The notes beneath the pieces were generated by a model, which had not been told where the DNA came from, searched no databases, and was given only the letters and a program-made list of their open reading frames with translations. The position numbers and the translations under genes were made by a program. A stretch of DNA of 20,728 nucleotides from CAZBQC01 sp964494015 (GTDB taxonomy: Bacteria; Bacillota_I; Bacilli_A; RF39; UBA660), in assembly GCA_964494015.1 (NCBI GenBank), contig CAZBQC010000014.1, positions 1-20,728 on the forward strand, in the 5' to 3' direction. Of this stretch, positions 14,411-20,728 are shown one piece after another. Each line of letters starts with the position of its first letter. The stretch's first letter is position 1.

Positions 14411-14965
14411 CTAGTTGTACTTATTCATAACTTGTGAAAAAGAAACATTTAAAAAATCATCAATTATTTCTCTAACCGTTAATTTTAAATTTTCAATAAT
14501 CTTTTGATCATCTTTACTAAACTTACTCAAAACATAATCTCGCATATCAAATTCAGCAAGCCTCGAAATTCCAATCTTTAATCGCTTATAATTTTGACTA
14601 TTTAAAGATGATTCAATGTCTTTAAGACCATTATGTCCGGCACTACTTCCGGAAGCTTTTACTTTATACTTTCCAAACTCAATATCCAAATCGTCATGAA
14701 TAACTAAAAGATCATCGATATCGATATTAAAATAATCTAAATACTTTTGAATAACTCTGCCTGATAAATTAATGTACATCTGTGGTTTTAGCAAAATAAC
14801 TCTCTCGCCATTATTAACAAATTCGGTGTATAATCCATTAAATTTACTTTTATATTTAGAAAGTTTTTTATAGTTAACATAATCATCTAAAAAAACAAAC
14901 CCCATATTGTGACGAGTATTTTTAAATTCTTTTCCTGGATTACCTAGTCCTACAATTAGTTTCAT
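14411..14965 (-). CDS. pth: Peptidyl-tRNA hydrolase
   Basis: A 184-residue cytoplasmic esterase that releases tRNA from prematurely dissociated peptidyl-tRNA. The conserved sites are intact: GLGNPG (Asn9), TRHNMG (catalytic His19), KPQMYINLSG (Asn66), VIHDDLD (Asp91) and GHNGL (Asn112). Length is typical. The ATG follows TAGGTGAT, and the gene lies 11 bases after trmN6 and 11 bases before mfd, so it is inside the continuous core run; pth-mfd neighbourhood is also seen in B. subtilis. Confidence 0.97.
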   Translation of the reverse strand: MKLIVGLGNPGKEFKNTRHNMGFVFLDDYVNYKKLSKYKSKFNGLYTEFVNNGERVILLKPQMYINLSGRVIQKYLDYFNIDIDDLLVIHDDLDIEFGKYKVKASGSSAGHNGLKDIESSLNSQNYKRLKIGISRLAEFDMRDYVLSKFSKDDQKIIENLKLTVREIIDDFLNVSFSQVMNKYN

Positions 14966-14976
14966 ATTATCACCTA

Positions 14977-15699
14977 CTAACTTTTAAAAATTTCTGTAAA
15001 TTCATTACGATAAGTATTATCTTGATTATATATAATTAATGGCTTTAAGACTTTTAACCCTGGTTTACCATCTTTTTTGGCTTCAATTAAAAATAAATCT
15101 GATTCTTTATTATCCTTTGAATGAATAAACTGCAGCCTCTTTGGTTCAAGACGATAGTCCTTTAAAAGAAAGAGAATCTCTACTAACCGATCAGTTCGAT
15201 GAACCATCCCCAAAATTCCATTATTCTTTAAAAACTTTTTAGCAATCTTAATAATATCTTCTAAACATAAATTTATTTCATGCCGAGCAACTGATTTTTC
15301 TACATTAGCGTTGATATTGGAATCCAAAGAATATTTAAAGTACGGAGGATTAACTGTAATAATATCAAAGTAATTTATAGGGAAGTTAACACCAAGATTT
15401 TTAATGTCTTGATTTAAAATTGTAATTTGTTCAGATAAGTTATTTAAAATTACTGATTCTTTTGCTAAATCGCAAACTTTTTCTTGAATTTCGACACCAT
15501 ATATTTTAGCTTTAGTTTTAGTTGATAAAATCAATGGTATGGGAGCATTTCCTGTACATAGGTCTAAAATATTTTTTGTGCCAACTTTAACTGTAACAAA
15601 ATTAGGTAGTAACACTGACTCTAATGAAAATTTAAACCAATCTGTATCCTGAAATATTCTTAGATTTTGATATCCAACTAGATCATTTAATACTTTCAC
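14977..15699 (-). CDS. trmN6: tRNA1(Val) adenine-37 N6-methyltransferase (YabB/TrmN6 family)
   Basis: A Rossmann-fold SAM-dependent methyltransferase of about 240 residues, the YabB protein of Bacilli. Visible motifs are the SAM-binding DLCTGNAPIPL (46-56), the acidic motif II GVEIQE, and NPPYF (117-121), the signature of N6-adenine methyltransferases. ARHE, VHRTDRL and RLEPKRLQFIH are typical of the family. GTG 15699 is preferred: GGAAG lies 9 bases upstream and the product then starts MKVLNDLVGY. A TTG at 15708 is the longer alternative. Either start lies inside the end of ricT, with a 17- or 26-base overlap, so translational coupling is likely. ricT followed closely by yabB is the B. subtilis order (with yabA between them there). 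Confidence 0.93.
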   Translation of the reverse strand: MKVLNDLVGYQNLRIFQDTDWFKFSLESVLLPNFVTVKVGTKNILDLCTGNAPIPLILSTKTKAKIYGVEIQEKVCDLAKESVILNNLSEQITILNQDIKNLGVNFPINYFDIITVNPPYFKYSLDSNINANVEKSVARHEINLCLEDIIKIAKKFLKNNGILGMVHRTDRLVEILFLLKDYRLEPKRLQFIHSKDNKESDLFLIEAKKDGKPGLKVLKPLIIYNQDNTYRNEFTEIFKS

Positions 15700-16483
15700 T
15701 TTTGGCAACTTCCAATTCTACTATCTCATTATTTTCAGTTTCTAATTTATATTTTTTATTGAAGATATTTATTGAGATAACGCGACCTTTAATCCTATCC
15801 TTTTCAACAAATTCTCCTATTTCAGGTAGATCTCTTTTGGCTTCCGTGTAAAATTCATCTTCATATCCTAAACAGCACAACAACCTACCGCAGGCTCCAT
15901 TTATTTTAGTAGGATTAAGCGCAATATACTGATTTTTAGCCATGTTAATCGTGACACTATTTAAATCCGTCAAAAAGCTATTACAACACAAAAATCTACC
16001 ACAAGGTCCTAAACCACCAACTTCTTTGGCTTTATCACGAACTCCAATTTGACGAAGTTCAATTCTTGTTCTGTATATTTTAGCTAATTCTCTGGCTAAT
16101 TCTCGAAAATCTATCCTTTCATCGGCTAAAAAATTGAATAATAACTGACGACGATCAAAATTATAAGAGGCATTTAGTAGCCGCATCTCCAAATTTAAAT
16201 TTTTAACAATCCTTTTAGCTGTTTCCAAAGCCTTTTTTTCTTCTTTAGAATTTTCTTTTCTTTTTTCAATATCAATCCCTGTTGCTAAACGTAAAATTGG
16301 TTTCAAAGGCAATAATATGTCTTCTTCACTTACTTCTTTAATATTGGTCAACACTGTTCCAAACTGAAGACCCTTTTCAGTTTCGACAATGACGTAATCT
16401 CCTCTTTGTAATTTAAGATCCAAAGGATCAAAATAATATATTTTACTTGTCTCATTAAAAGATATTCCCACTACTCTATACAT
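15683..16483 (-). CDS. ricT: RicT (YaaT), PSP1-domain regulator of RNA processing
   Basis: A 266-residue cytoplasmic protein. The PSP1 core carries two cysteine clusters, CGRFLCCNSF (Cys161, 166, 167) and CGRLLCCLGY (Cys198, 203, 204). In B. subtilis RicT joins RicA (YmcA) and RicF (YlbF) in a complex that binds [4Fe-4S] clusters and helps RNase Y mature transcripts, with effects on biofilm, competence and sporulation. RicA and RicF are not in this window. The ATG follows AAGGATGAT. It lies 36 bases after holB, the conserved holB-ricT pair, and its end overlaps trmN6. The TGA stop is used here. Confidence 0.96.
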   Translation of the reverse strand: MYRVVGISFNETSKIYYFDPLDLKLQRGDYVIVETEKGLQFGTVLTNIKEVSEEDILLPLKPILRLATGIDIEKRKENSKEEKKALETAKRIVKNLNLEMRLLNASYNFDRRQLLFNFLADERIDFRELARELAKIYRTRIELRQIGVRDKAKEVGGLGPCGRFLCCNSFLTDLNSVTINMAKNQYIALNPTKINGACGRLLCCLGYEDEFYTEAKRDLPEIGEFVEKDRIKGRVISINIFNKKYKLETENNEIVELEVAKSESIK

Positions 16484-16519
16484 AAATCATCCTTATCCTT
16501 AAACTACCTTTCTAAATAA

Positions 16520-17380
16520 CTAACAACTCGATAAATCAATTATCAACTTGTCCATCAATAAATTTACATTAACATTATACTTTAATTTTTTCTTTATGTC
16601 ACATAAAACATTTATTTTTTTAATTATTGTTGGCAAATCATTGCTATTGACAATTTTTACCAGATGATCATCGTGGCCTTTTAACTTGCCACTTTTATAG
16701 TCTAAAACCTGTTGATATATCCTAAGCATAGTATCTAGTCTTTTATCTAATAACTGACGATCGCTGGCATCTGTTAGAAATTCATTTATAAAAGCTAAAG
16801 TATCTTCGCGTAAATTTTCAAGTTTAGTAATAAAACCCAAAATTTTCAAATTTTCCTCGAGAGCAAAATCTAACTTTTCATTATCATTACAATGAATATT
16901 TATAACTAAACAACGAGAAGTGATGGTTTTAAGTACATTTAAATAGTTTTCACAGACTAAAATAGCTGTAATATTATCCATGGGCTCCTCTAAAAACTTT
17001 AAAATAGAATTACCTGAACTAGCATTTAACTTGTCCGCTCCAAAAATAATATAAACTCTTCGATTATTCAAGGATTTACTGATAAAAGTATCTTGTAAAT
17101 TTCTCAATTGTTCCTTTTTTACCATCAAACCATCTGGTTCGATTATCACCAACTCACCATAGCTATTATTATCTATTAAATTACAAATATTACAATTTTC
17201 ACAGCCTTTTAATTCGTGAGGACAAAGGATAACCTTAGCAAAATCAATGATTAAACGTTTAATTTCATCATTATTTTGCACAACCAATAAATAAGCATGA
17301 GATATCATTTTGTTCTTAATTATCGATTGATTAATATAGTTTACAAAATCTCCATATTTAGTTTGATATTTTTCCAACAT
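16520..17380 (-). CDS. holB: DNA polymerase III delta prime subunit
   Basis: A 286-residue clamp-loader subunit. It has the AAA+ fold of DnaX but no Walker A: the corresponding loop reads VVQNNDEIKR without GKT, so it does not bind ATP productively, as expected for delta prime. A zinc site is present (Cys53, Cys60, Cys63, Cys66), then FGADKLNASSGNSILKFLEEP and the SRC arginine-finger motif (155-157). It works with DnaX and delta to load the sliding clamp. The ATG follows GAGGTGG. It is 9 bases after bofA and ahead of ricT, as in other Bacilli. Confidence 0.94.
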   Translation of the reverse strand: MLEKYQTKYGDFVNYINQSIIKNKMISHAYLLVVQNNDEIKRLIIDFAKVILCPHELKGCENCNICNLIDNNSYGELVIIEPDGLMVKKEQLRNLQDTFISKSLNNRRVYIIFGADKLNASSGNSILKFLEEPMDNITAILVCENYLNVLKTITSRCLVINIHCNDNEKLDFALEENLKILGFITKLENLREDTLAFINEFLTDASDRQLLDKRLDTMLRIYQQVLDYKSGKLKGHDDHLVKIVNSNDLPTIIKKINVLCDIKKKLKYNVNVNLLMDKLIIDLSSC

Positions 17381-17389
17381 TTTACCACC

Positions 17390-17575
17390 TCAAAACATAA
17401 TAACAAATAATAAAATTAAAGAAAATAAAGCTGGAATTCCCAAAAGACCAACTAACGGGATCGTAATTAAATTAATCGGTATAATCAAATTAAAATTAGT
17501 TGCAATCATATTATATCCGTATAAAATAAAAGCTCCAAAAATCAGTTTTCTGATAATACTGTAAACCTTTTTCAC
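17390..17575 (-). CDS. bofA: BofA-family membrane protein
   Basis: A 61-residue protein with two hydrophobic segments (about 10-28 and 36-59). The part PINLITIPLVGLLGIPALF closely follows the C-terminal half of B. subtilis BofA (PINLVTTAISGILGIPG), and the place after recR is that of bofA. In B. subtilis BofA inhibits the SpoIVFB protease that activates sigma K in the mother cell. This copy is shorter than the 87-residue B. subtilis protein and lacks its first membrane segment. GTG 17575 is chosen because GGAGG lies 7 bases upstream; the open frame reaches a GTG at 17593 that precedes this site. The role in this organism is uncertain, as spoIVFB and sigK are outside the window. Confidence 0.8.
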   Translation of the reverse strand: MKKVYSIIRKLIFGAFILYGYNMIATNFNLIIPINLITIPLVGLLGIPALFSLILLFVIMF

Positions 17576-17618
17576 CTTGTCCCCTCCATTCACTTAATAA
17601 TATGAAGGGATTCAACAA

Positions 17619-18215
17619 TTATGATATCTCTCTACGTTCCAATAAAGCTCTTTCCAAGGTTAAAGAATCAATGTATTCAATGTCTGCTCCAAGTGGGATA
17701 CCACTGGCAATCCTTGTTACTTTGACATCCATTCCATCTAAAACGGTCTTAATGTATAAAGAAGTTGTTTCTCCTTCAATACTAGGTTTAACAGCCAGTA
17801 TTATTTCTTTAAATTTTTCTTTTTTAATTCGATCAATTAACTTATCGATTTTAATATCTTCTGGATTAATACCATCTATTGGAGAAATTAATCCATTTAA
17901 AACATGATATTTCCCTATGAATGTACCTAATCTTTCAATTAAAAAAATGGTTCTGGGATCCTCAACCACACAAAGCAATTCATTGTCTCTCTCTTTATCT
18001 CCACATATATTGCAAATTTTATCTTCAGTAAAATTATGACAAATTGGACAATAATGAATTCTCTCTTTAATATTTTTAATACTGTCAGCAAAAAAATTAA
18101 TTTTACTTTCATCCATATTAATTAAAAAGAAAGACAATCTTTCAGCGGTCTTTTCTCCAACTCCCGGCAAGTATTTAAAGGCTTCAATTAAATTGTTTAT
18201 ACTTCTTGGATACAT
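17619..18215 (-). CDS. recR: Recombination protein RecR
   Basis: A 198-residue protein, standard length. Order of domains: helix-hairpin-helix (LPGVGEKTAERL, 16-27), a four-cysteine zinc finger (Cys56, Cys59, Cys68, Cys71), and a Toprim domain starting at LCVVEDPRT (81-89) with the conserved ISPIDGI, and GIPLGADIEYID near the C terminus. RecR works with RecO and RecF to load RecA on gapped DNA. It lies 8 bases after ebfC. The ribosome site is weak (AGAGAT), so it may rely on coupling to the gene before it. The dnaX-ebfC-recR order is universal in Bacilli. Confidence 0.97.
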   Translation of the reverse strand: MYPRSINNLIEAFKYLPGVGEKTAERLSFFLINMDESKINFFADSIKNIKERIHYCPICHNFTEDKICNICGDKERDNELLCVVEDPRTIFLIERLGTFIGKYHVLNGLISPIDGINPEDIKIDKLIDRIKKEKFKEIILAVKPSIEGETTSLYIKTVLDGMDVKVTRIASGIPLGADIEYIDSLTLERALLERREIS

Positions 18216-18223
18216 AAATATCT

Positions 18224-18523
18224 CTAAAATAAACCGGGAAAGTTATTATTAAATCTTCCCATTTTTTCTTCGACAACCTTATCAACTTGCAATAGAGCAT
18301 TATTAAAAGCTAATAAAATCATATCTTCAAGCATTTCGATTTCATCTATTCCAATATTTTGATCTTTTTTAATTTCAATTTTTTGAACAATCTTTTGACC
18401 ATTAATTATTACTTTGACAAGTGAACTCTCTCCTGTAAATACCATTTTATTTATTTCTTCCTGTGCCTTCATCATATCTGTTTGTAAACTTTTTGCTTGT
18501 TTCATTAAAGCTTGAATATTCAT
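18224..18523 (-). CDS. ebfC: YbaB/EbfC nucleoid-associated protein
   Basis: A 99-residue dimeric DNA-binding protein of the YbaB/EbfC family. It opens with NIQALMKQAKSLQTDMMKAQ, a helix typical of the family, has the beta core around FTGESSLVKVIINGQ, and ends in the GLF tail (full tail FNNNFPGLF). The ATG follows AGGAGATAATT. It sits 9 bases after dnaX and 8 before recR, the usual position (yaaK in B. subtilis). Confidence 0.95.
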   Translation of the reverse strand: MNIQALMKQAKSLQTDMMKAQEEINKMVFTGESSLVKVIINGQKIVQKIEIKKDQNIGIDEIEMLEDMILLAFNNALLQVDKVVEEKMGRFNNNFPGLF

Positions 18524-18532
18524 AATTATCTC

Positions 18533-20149
18533 CTATTCTATTTCGACGACATCTTCACCAACTAAATTAATTATTTCGGTTAGATTAGAGTCATCCCTAT
18601 GATTAATTTTACCATAACTTACAGCTTTTTTGACAGAATCATCAATTTTTTCTTCTTGATAGATATATTCTTCTCCACTTTTTTTCTTTTTAATAAACTG
18701 TTCTCTTGCTTTATCCCATTCTGACTCAGTTATTAGAGCTAACTTAAATTTTTTCTTAAAGACTTCCTCAACTAACTCTTGAAAAAGATTCAGATCGAAA
18801 TTAATATTTTCTAATATTGAACCATATTTTACTGAAACAATTAAATATTCATCACTGGCAACTCTTGGAATCGAATCAATTAAGATGCAAGCAGCTGCCC
18901 CATAATTACTATCTAAAACAAACTCCTGCAACGAATCATTCCATTTTATTTTCAGGTTATTCAGTATTTCTTTATCAGCTTTGGCAAAGGCGTTGTTAAC
19001 TCTGGTCTCTTTATTTACTTGGTCGAACATTTGTTTTAATTGTTTTGCATTTCCTACATCTTTTTCTTTTTGACTATCGGTACTATCATCTCTTACTGCA
19101 GAATTACAATTAGTTATCTTACTCATAAATAGCAAAAGTTCTAACTCTAAGATAATTTTAGGTGAAATTGAATTATGCATCTTAATGTAACAATCATTTA
19201 AACTCAATGCCAAATCAGTTAAAAACTTCTCTTTTATAGACTCTCTTTTTGAATTAATATATTGATCTGTAATCATGTCACGAAGTTTATAAATTAATCG
19301 CTCAATAAACTTCAGAATATCTATTCCGCTCGCCTCGTACATTGATAACTTTTCAATTATATATTTATTATTAACTCGAAAAATTTCTTCAATAAAACTT
19401 TCTAATTCCTGGTTGGAGACCAAATTATTTAAACTCAGGAAATAATTTAGATCAATTTTTTCAGATGTATAAGATGATAATTTATCTAGCATTCCTAAGG
19501 CATCACGCATACCTCCTTCAGAATAAAGAGCAATTTCCTTTAAAACTTCGTTATCAACAGAAATTTTTTCTAAATCTGCAACTTGGCGTAATTTTTTAAA
19601 CAAATTATCTAAGCTTATTCTTCTAAATTCAAAACATTGACATCGCGATAAAATAGTTGAAGGAACTTTATGTAATTCGGTCGTTGCTAAAATAAAAATC
19701 ACATGTTTTGGTGGTTCTTCTAAAGTTTTTAACAAAGCATTAAAAGCACTTGTGGTCAACATGTGTACTTCGTCGATAATATAAATCTTATATTTAGAAC
19801 TTGCCGGAACTAAACTAACTTTTGAACGCAACTCACGAATTTCATCGACACTGTTATTGGATGCTGCATCCATTTCAATAACATCCATATTATAATTACC
19901 ATTTATTGACAAACAACTTTCGCAAGTATCACATAATAAACCATCTTTTAAATTCAAGCAATTAACACTTTTTGCTAAAAGTTTAGCCAGAGTTGTTTTT
20001 CCAGTACCTCTTGGTCCAGAAAAAATATAAGCATGAGAAATAGATTCACTCTTTAGAGAATTTATTAATATTTTTACAATATATTCTTGATCTACAACTT
20101 CTAAGAAATTTTTAGGGCGATATTTTCGATATAAAGCTTGATATTGCAT
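18533..20149 (-). CDS. dnaX: DNA polymerase III subunit tau (DnaX)
   Basis: A 538-residue clamp-loader ATPase. The AAA+ domain carries Walker A GPRGTGKT (45-52), a zinc site (Cys64, Cys73, Cys76, Cys79), Walker B IIDEVH (124-129) and the SRC arginine-finger motif (168-170). Residues 205-360 form the clamp-loader collar. After a polar linker of about 30 residues comes a C-terminal region (about 395-538) of the tau type, expected to bind the polymerase. The ATG follows CGGGAGG. It starts the core run and is preceded by a plausible -10 element. A run of seven A near codon 490 exists, but its phase does not match a standard -1 slippery heptamer, so only full-length tau is predicted. Confidence 0.96.
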   Translation of the reverse strand: MQYQALYRKYRPKNFLEVVDQEYIVKILINSLKSESISHAYIFSGPRGTGKTTLAKLLAKSVNCLNLKDGLLCDTCESCLSINGNYNMDVIEMDAASNNSVDEIRELRSKVSLVPASSKYKIYIIDEVHMLTTSAFNALLKTLEEPPKHVIFILATTELHKVPSTILSRCQCFEFRRISLDNLFKKLRQVADLEKISVDNEVLKEIALYSEGGMRDALGMLDKLSSYTSEKIDLNYFLSLNNLVSNQELESFIEEIFRVNNKYIIEKLSMYEASGIDILKFIERLIYKLRDMITDQYINSKRESIKEKFLTDLALSLNDCYIKMHNSISPKIILELELLLFMSKITNCNSAVRDDSTDSQKEKDVGNAKQLKQMFDQVNKETRVNNAFAKADKEILNNLKIKWNDSLQEFVLDSNYGAAACILIDSIPRVASDEYLIVSVKYGSILENINFDLNLFQELVEEVFKKKFKLALITESEWDKAREQFIKKKKSGEEYIYQEEKIDDSVKKAVSYGKINHRDDSNLTEIINLVGEDVVEIE

Positions 20150-20177
20150 ATAAACCTCCCGAAATAAACTCTTCTTT

Positions 20178-20183
20178 ATTATA
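20178..20183 (-). promoter_or_regulatory. Candidate -10 box of the dnaX unit
   Basis: A perfect TATAAT on the minus strand, in the 59-base gap between tadA and dnaX, 28 bases before the dnaX ATG. No good -35 hexamer is visible at 16-18 bases, so it may supplement read-through from tadA. Confidence 0.4.
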
Positions 20184-20208
20184 TCTTATCAGGAACAAGA
20201 AAGTAATG

Positions 20209-20655
20209 TTATTTTCGAATATTTTCAAAAAATTGATTAAGTAATTCTGAGCACTCCTTTTCTAAAACATTTCTTTGAATTTCAACACGATGATTATAAC
20301 TTTCATTATTTAAAATTGATGCGATCAAATCGTAATTACCTTTAATATTACTTGATGCACCATAAATTAATTTTTTTATCCGCGCTTGCTGGATAGCACC
20401 AGCGCACATGGGGCAAGGCTCTAATGTAACATAGATTTCGCATTCATTTAATCGCCAGTCGCCAGTTTTTTTACATGCTTTTTCAATCGCTATCAATTCA
20501 GCATGATGTAAAACCGATCCACTTATTACTTTTTTATTATAAGCTCGAGCAATTATTTTATTGTTGTAAACAATTATCGCTCCAACTGGTATATCATTAA
20601 TTTTTTTTGTTTTGGTGGCCTCTTTAATGGCTTCCTTCATATATATTTTTTCCAC
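20209..20655 (-). CDS. tadA: tRNA-specific adenosine deaminase TadA
   Basis: A 148-residue zinc deaminase that converts A34 to inosine in the anticodon wobble position of tRNA-Arg(ACG). The active site is complete: HAE (His51, with Glu53 as the proton shuttle) and PCPMCAGA (Cys81, Cys84) bind zinc. Length is normal. GTG 20655 is taken as start because GAGG lies 9 bases upstream; ATG 20640, five codons later, would give the more common MKEAIKEA start but has no ribosome site. The gene follows the SRP RNA within a few bases. In B. subtilis the SRP RNA lies on the other side of tadA, between it and dnaX. Confidence 0.95.
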   Translation of the reverse strand: MEKIYMKEAIKEATKTKKINDIPVGAIIVYNNKIIARAYNKKVISGSVLHHAELIAIEKACKKTGDWRLNECEIYVTLEPCPMCAGAIQQARIKKLIYGASSNIKGNYDLIASILNNESYNHRVEIQRNVLEKECSELLNQFFENIRK

Positions 20656-20660
20656 ATCAA

Positions 20661-20728
20661 ATTACCTCACTATAAAAGGTGCACATAAAAGTTAAATGTT
20701 AAGGATGCTATTTTTCAATCCTGACCTG
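20661..20728 (-). ncRNA. ffs: Small SRP RNA (4.5S/scRNA), 3' half, cut by the window edge
   Basis: The minus strand begins CAGGTCAGG and continues with the helix 8 core of the signal recognition particle RNA. The symmetric internal loop is intact (CAGG at 20723..20720 opposite AGCA at 20709..20706). It is capped by a three-pair A-U stem and a GAAA tetraloop (20716..20713). Further on, TATGTGCACC matches the conserved TGTGC region after helix 8. The 5' half that would pair with this strand lies beyond 20728, so length and 3' end cannot be fixed; the end given is approximate and may run into the tadA ribosome site. It binds Ffh and targets membrane proteins. Confidence 0.85.

Noticed and set aside
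10457..15685. TGA read as tryptophan, as in mycoplasmas
   Set aside because: TGA stops are followed by a terminator (10429..10457) or lie at the normal end of a conserved protein (RicT), and tryptophan is encoded by TGG throughout.
17602..17907. 101-residue plus-strand open frame
   Set aside because: Antisense to the conserved Toprim region of recR; no promoter or ribosome site.
18676..18692. A-rich run in dnaX as a programmed frameshift that would make a short gamma form
   Set aside because: In the reading frame it is AAA-AAG-AAA-AAA-AGT, preceded by ATT, which does not give a standard -1 heptamer; it also lies near the C terminus, far from the position that separates gamma from tau.
1..20728. 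CRISPR array, tRNA or rRNA genes, insertion sequences, prophage
   Set aside because: No regularly spaced repeats, cloverleaf sequences, transposase or phage genes were seen; all large intervals are covered by identified genes.

Overview
The window is about 70% A+T and every supported gene lies on the minus strand. The gene order is that of Bacilli: SRP RNA, tadA, dnaX, ebfC, recR, bofA, holB, ricT, trmN6, pth, mfd, spoVT, tatD and a 3D-domain gene, much as in the Bacillus subtilis yaa/yab region. TGA acts as a stop (an intrinsic terminator starts directly after the TGA of the gene at 10457..11053), so this is not a code-4 mollicute. The low GC, the reduced gene set and SipW-type proteins with FAFF signal motifs suggest an uncultured gut-type lineage of Bacilli (RF39-like). 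That placement is inference. BofA, SpoVT and 3D-domain homologues suggest a sporulating ancestry.

Right part, in transcription order from 20728 down to about 10430: the 3' half of the small SRP RNA, tadA, then a tightly packed run dnaX-ebfC-recR-bofA-holB-ricT-trmN6-pth-mfd followed by an unrecognised helical protein, closed by a strong intrinsic terminator at 10429..10457. This is housekeeping: tRNA modification, the clamp loader (DnaX and delta prime), recombination repair, the RicT RNA-processing factor, peptidyl-tRNA recycling and transcription-coupled repair.

Middle, about 10430 to 8007: spoVT with its own upstream region and a candidate operator, a terminator, a 53-residue membrane protein, a terminator placed directly in front of tatD, then tatD and a small 3D-domain protein ending in another terminator.

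Left part, 7949 to 64: an accessory locus inserted where B. subtilis continues with rnmV and ksgA. It encodes a SipW-type signal peptidase and seven proteins that share a TasA/camelysin-like module. Five have a clear SipW-type signal (FAFF or FAFY), one has a degenerate signal (3714..4388), and one is a 604-residue protein in which the module is fused to two copies of a C-terminal repeat (64..1878). Two membrane proteins of unknown function lie between the peptidase and the large protein. At least four promoters and two internal terminators divide the locus into separately expressed units. The simplest reading is a surface-fibre or matrix system: a dedicated peptidase, several paralogous subunits, a divergent subunit expressed with the peptidase, and a large display or adhesin-like protein. 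The function is inferred from TasA/TapA/SipW and not shown by the sequence.
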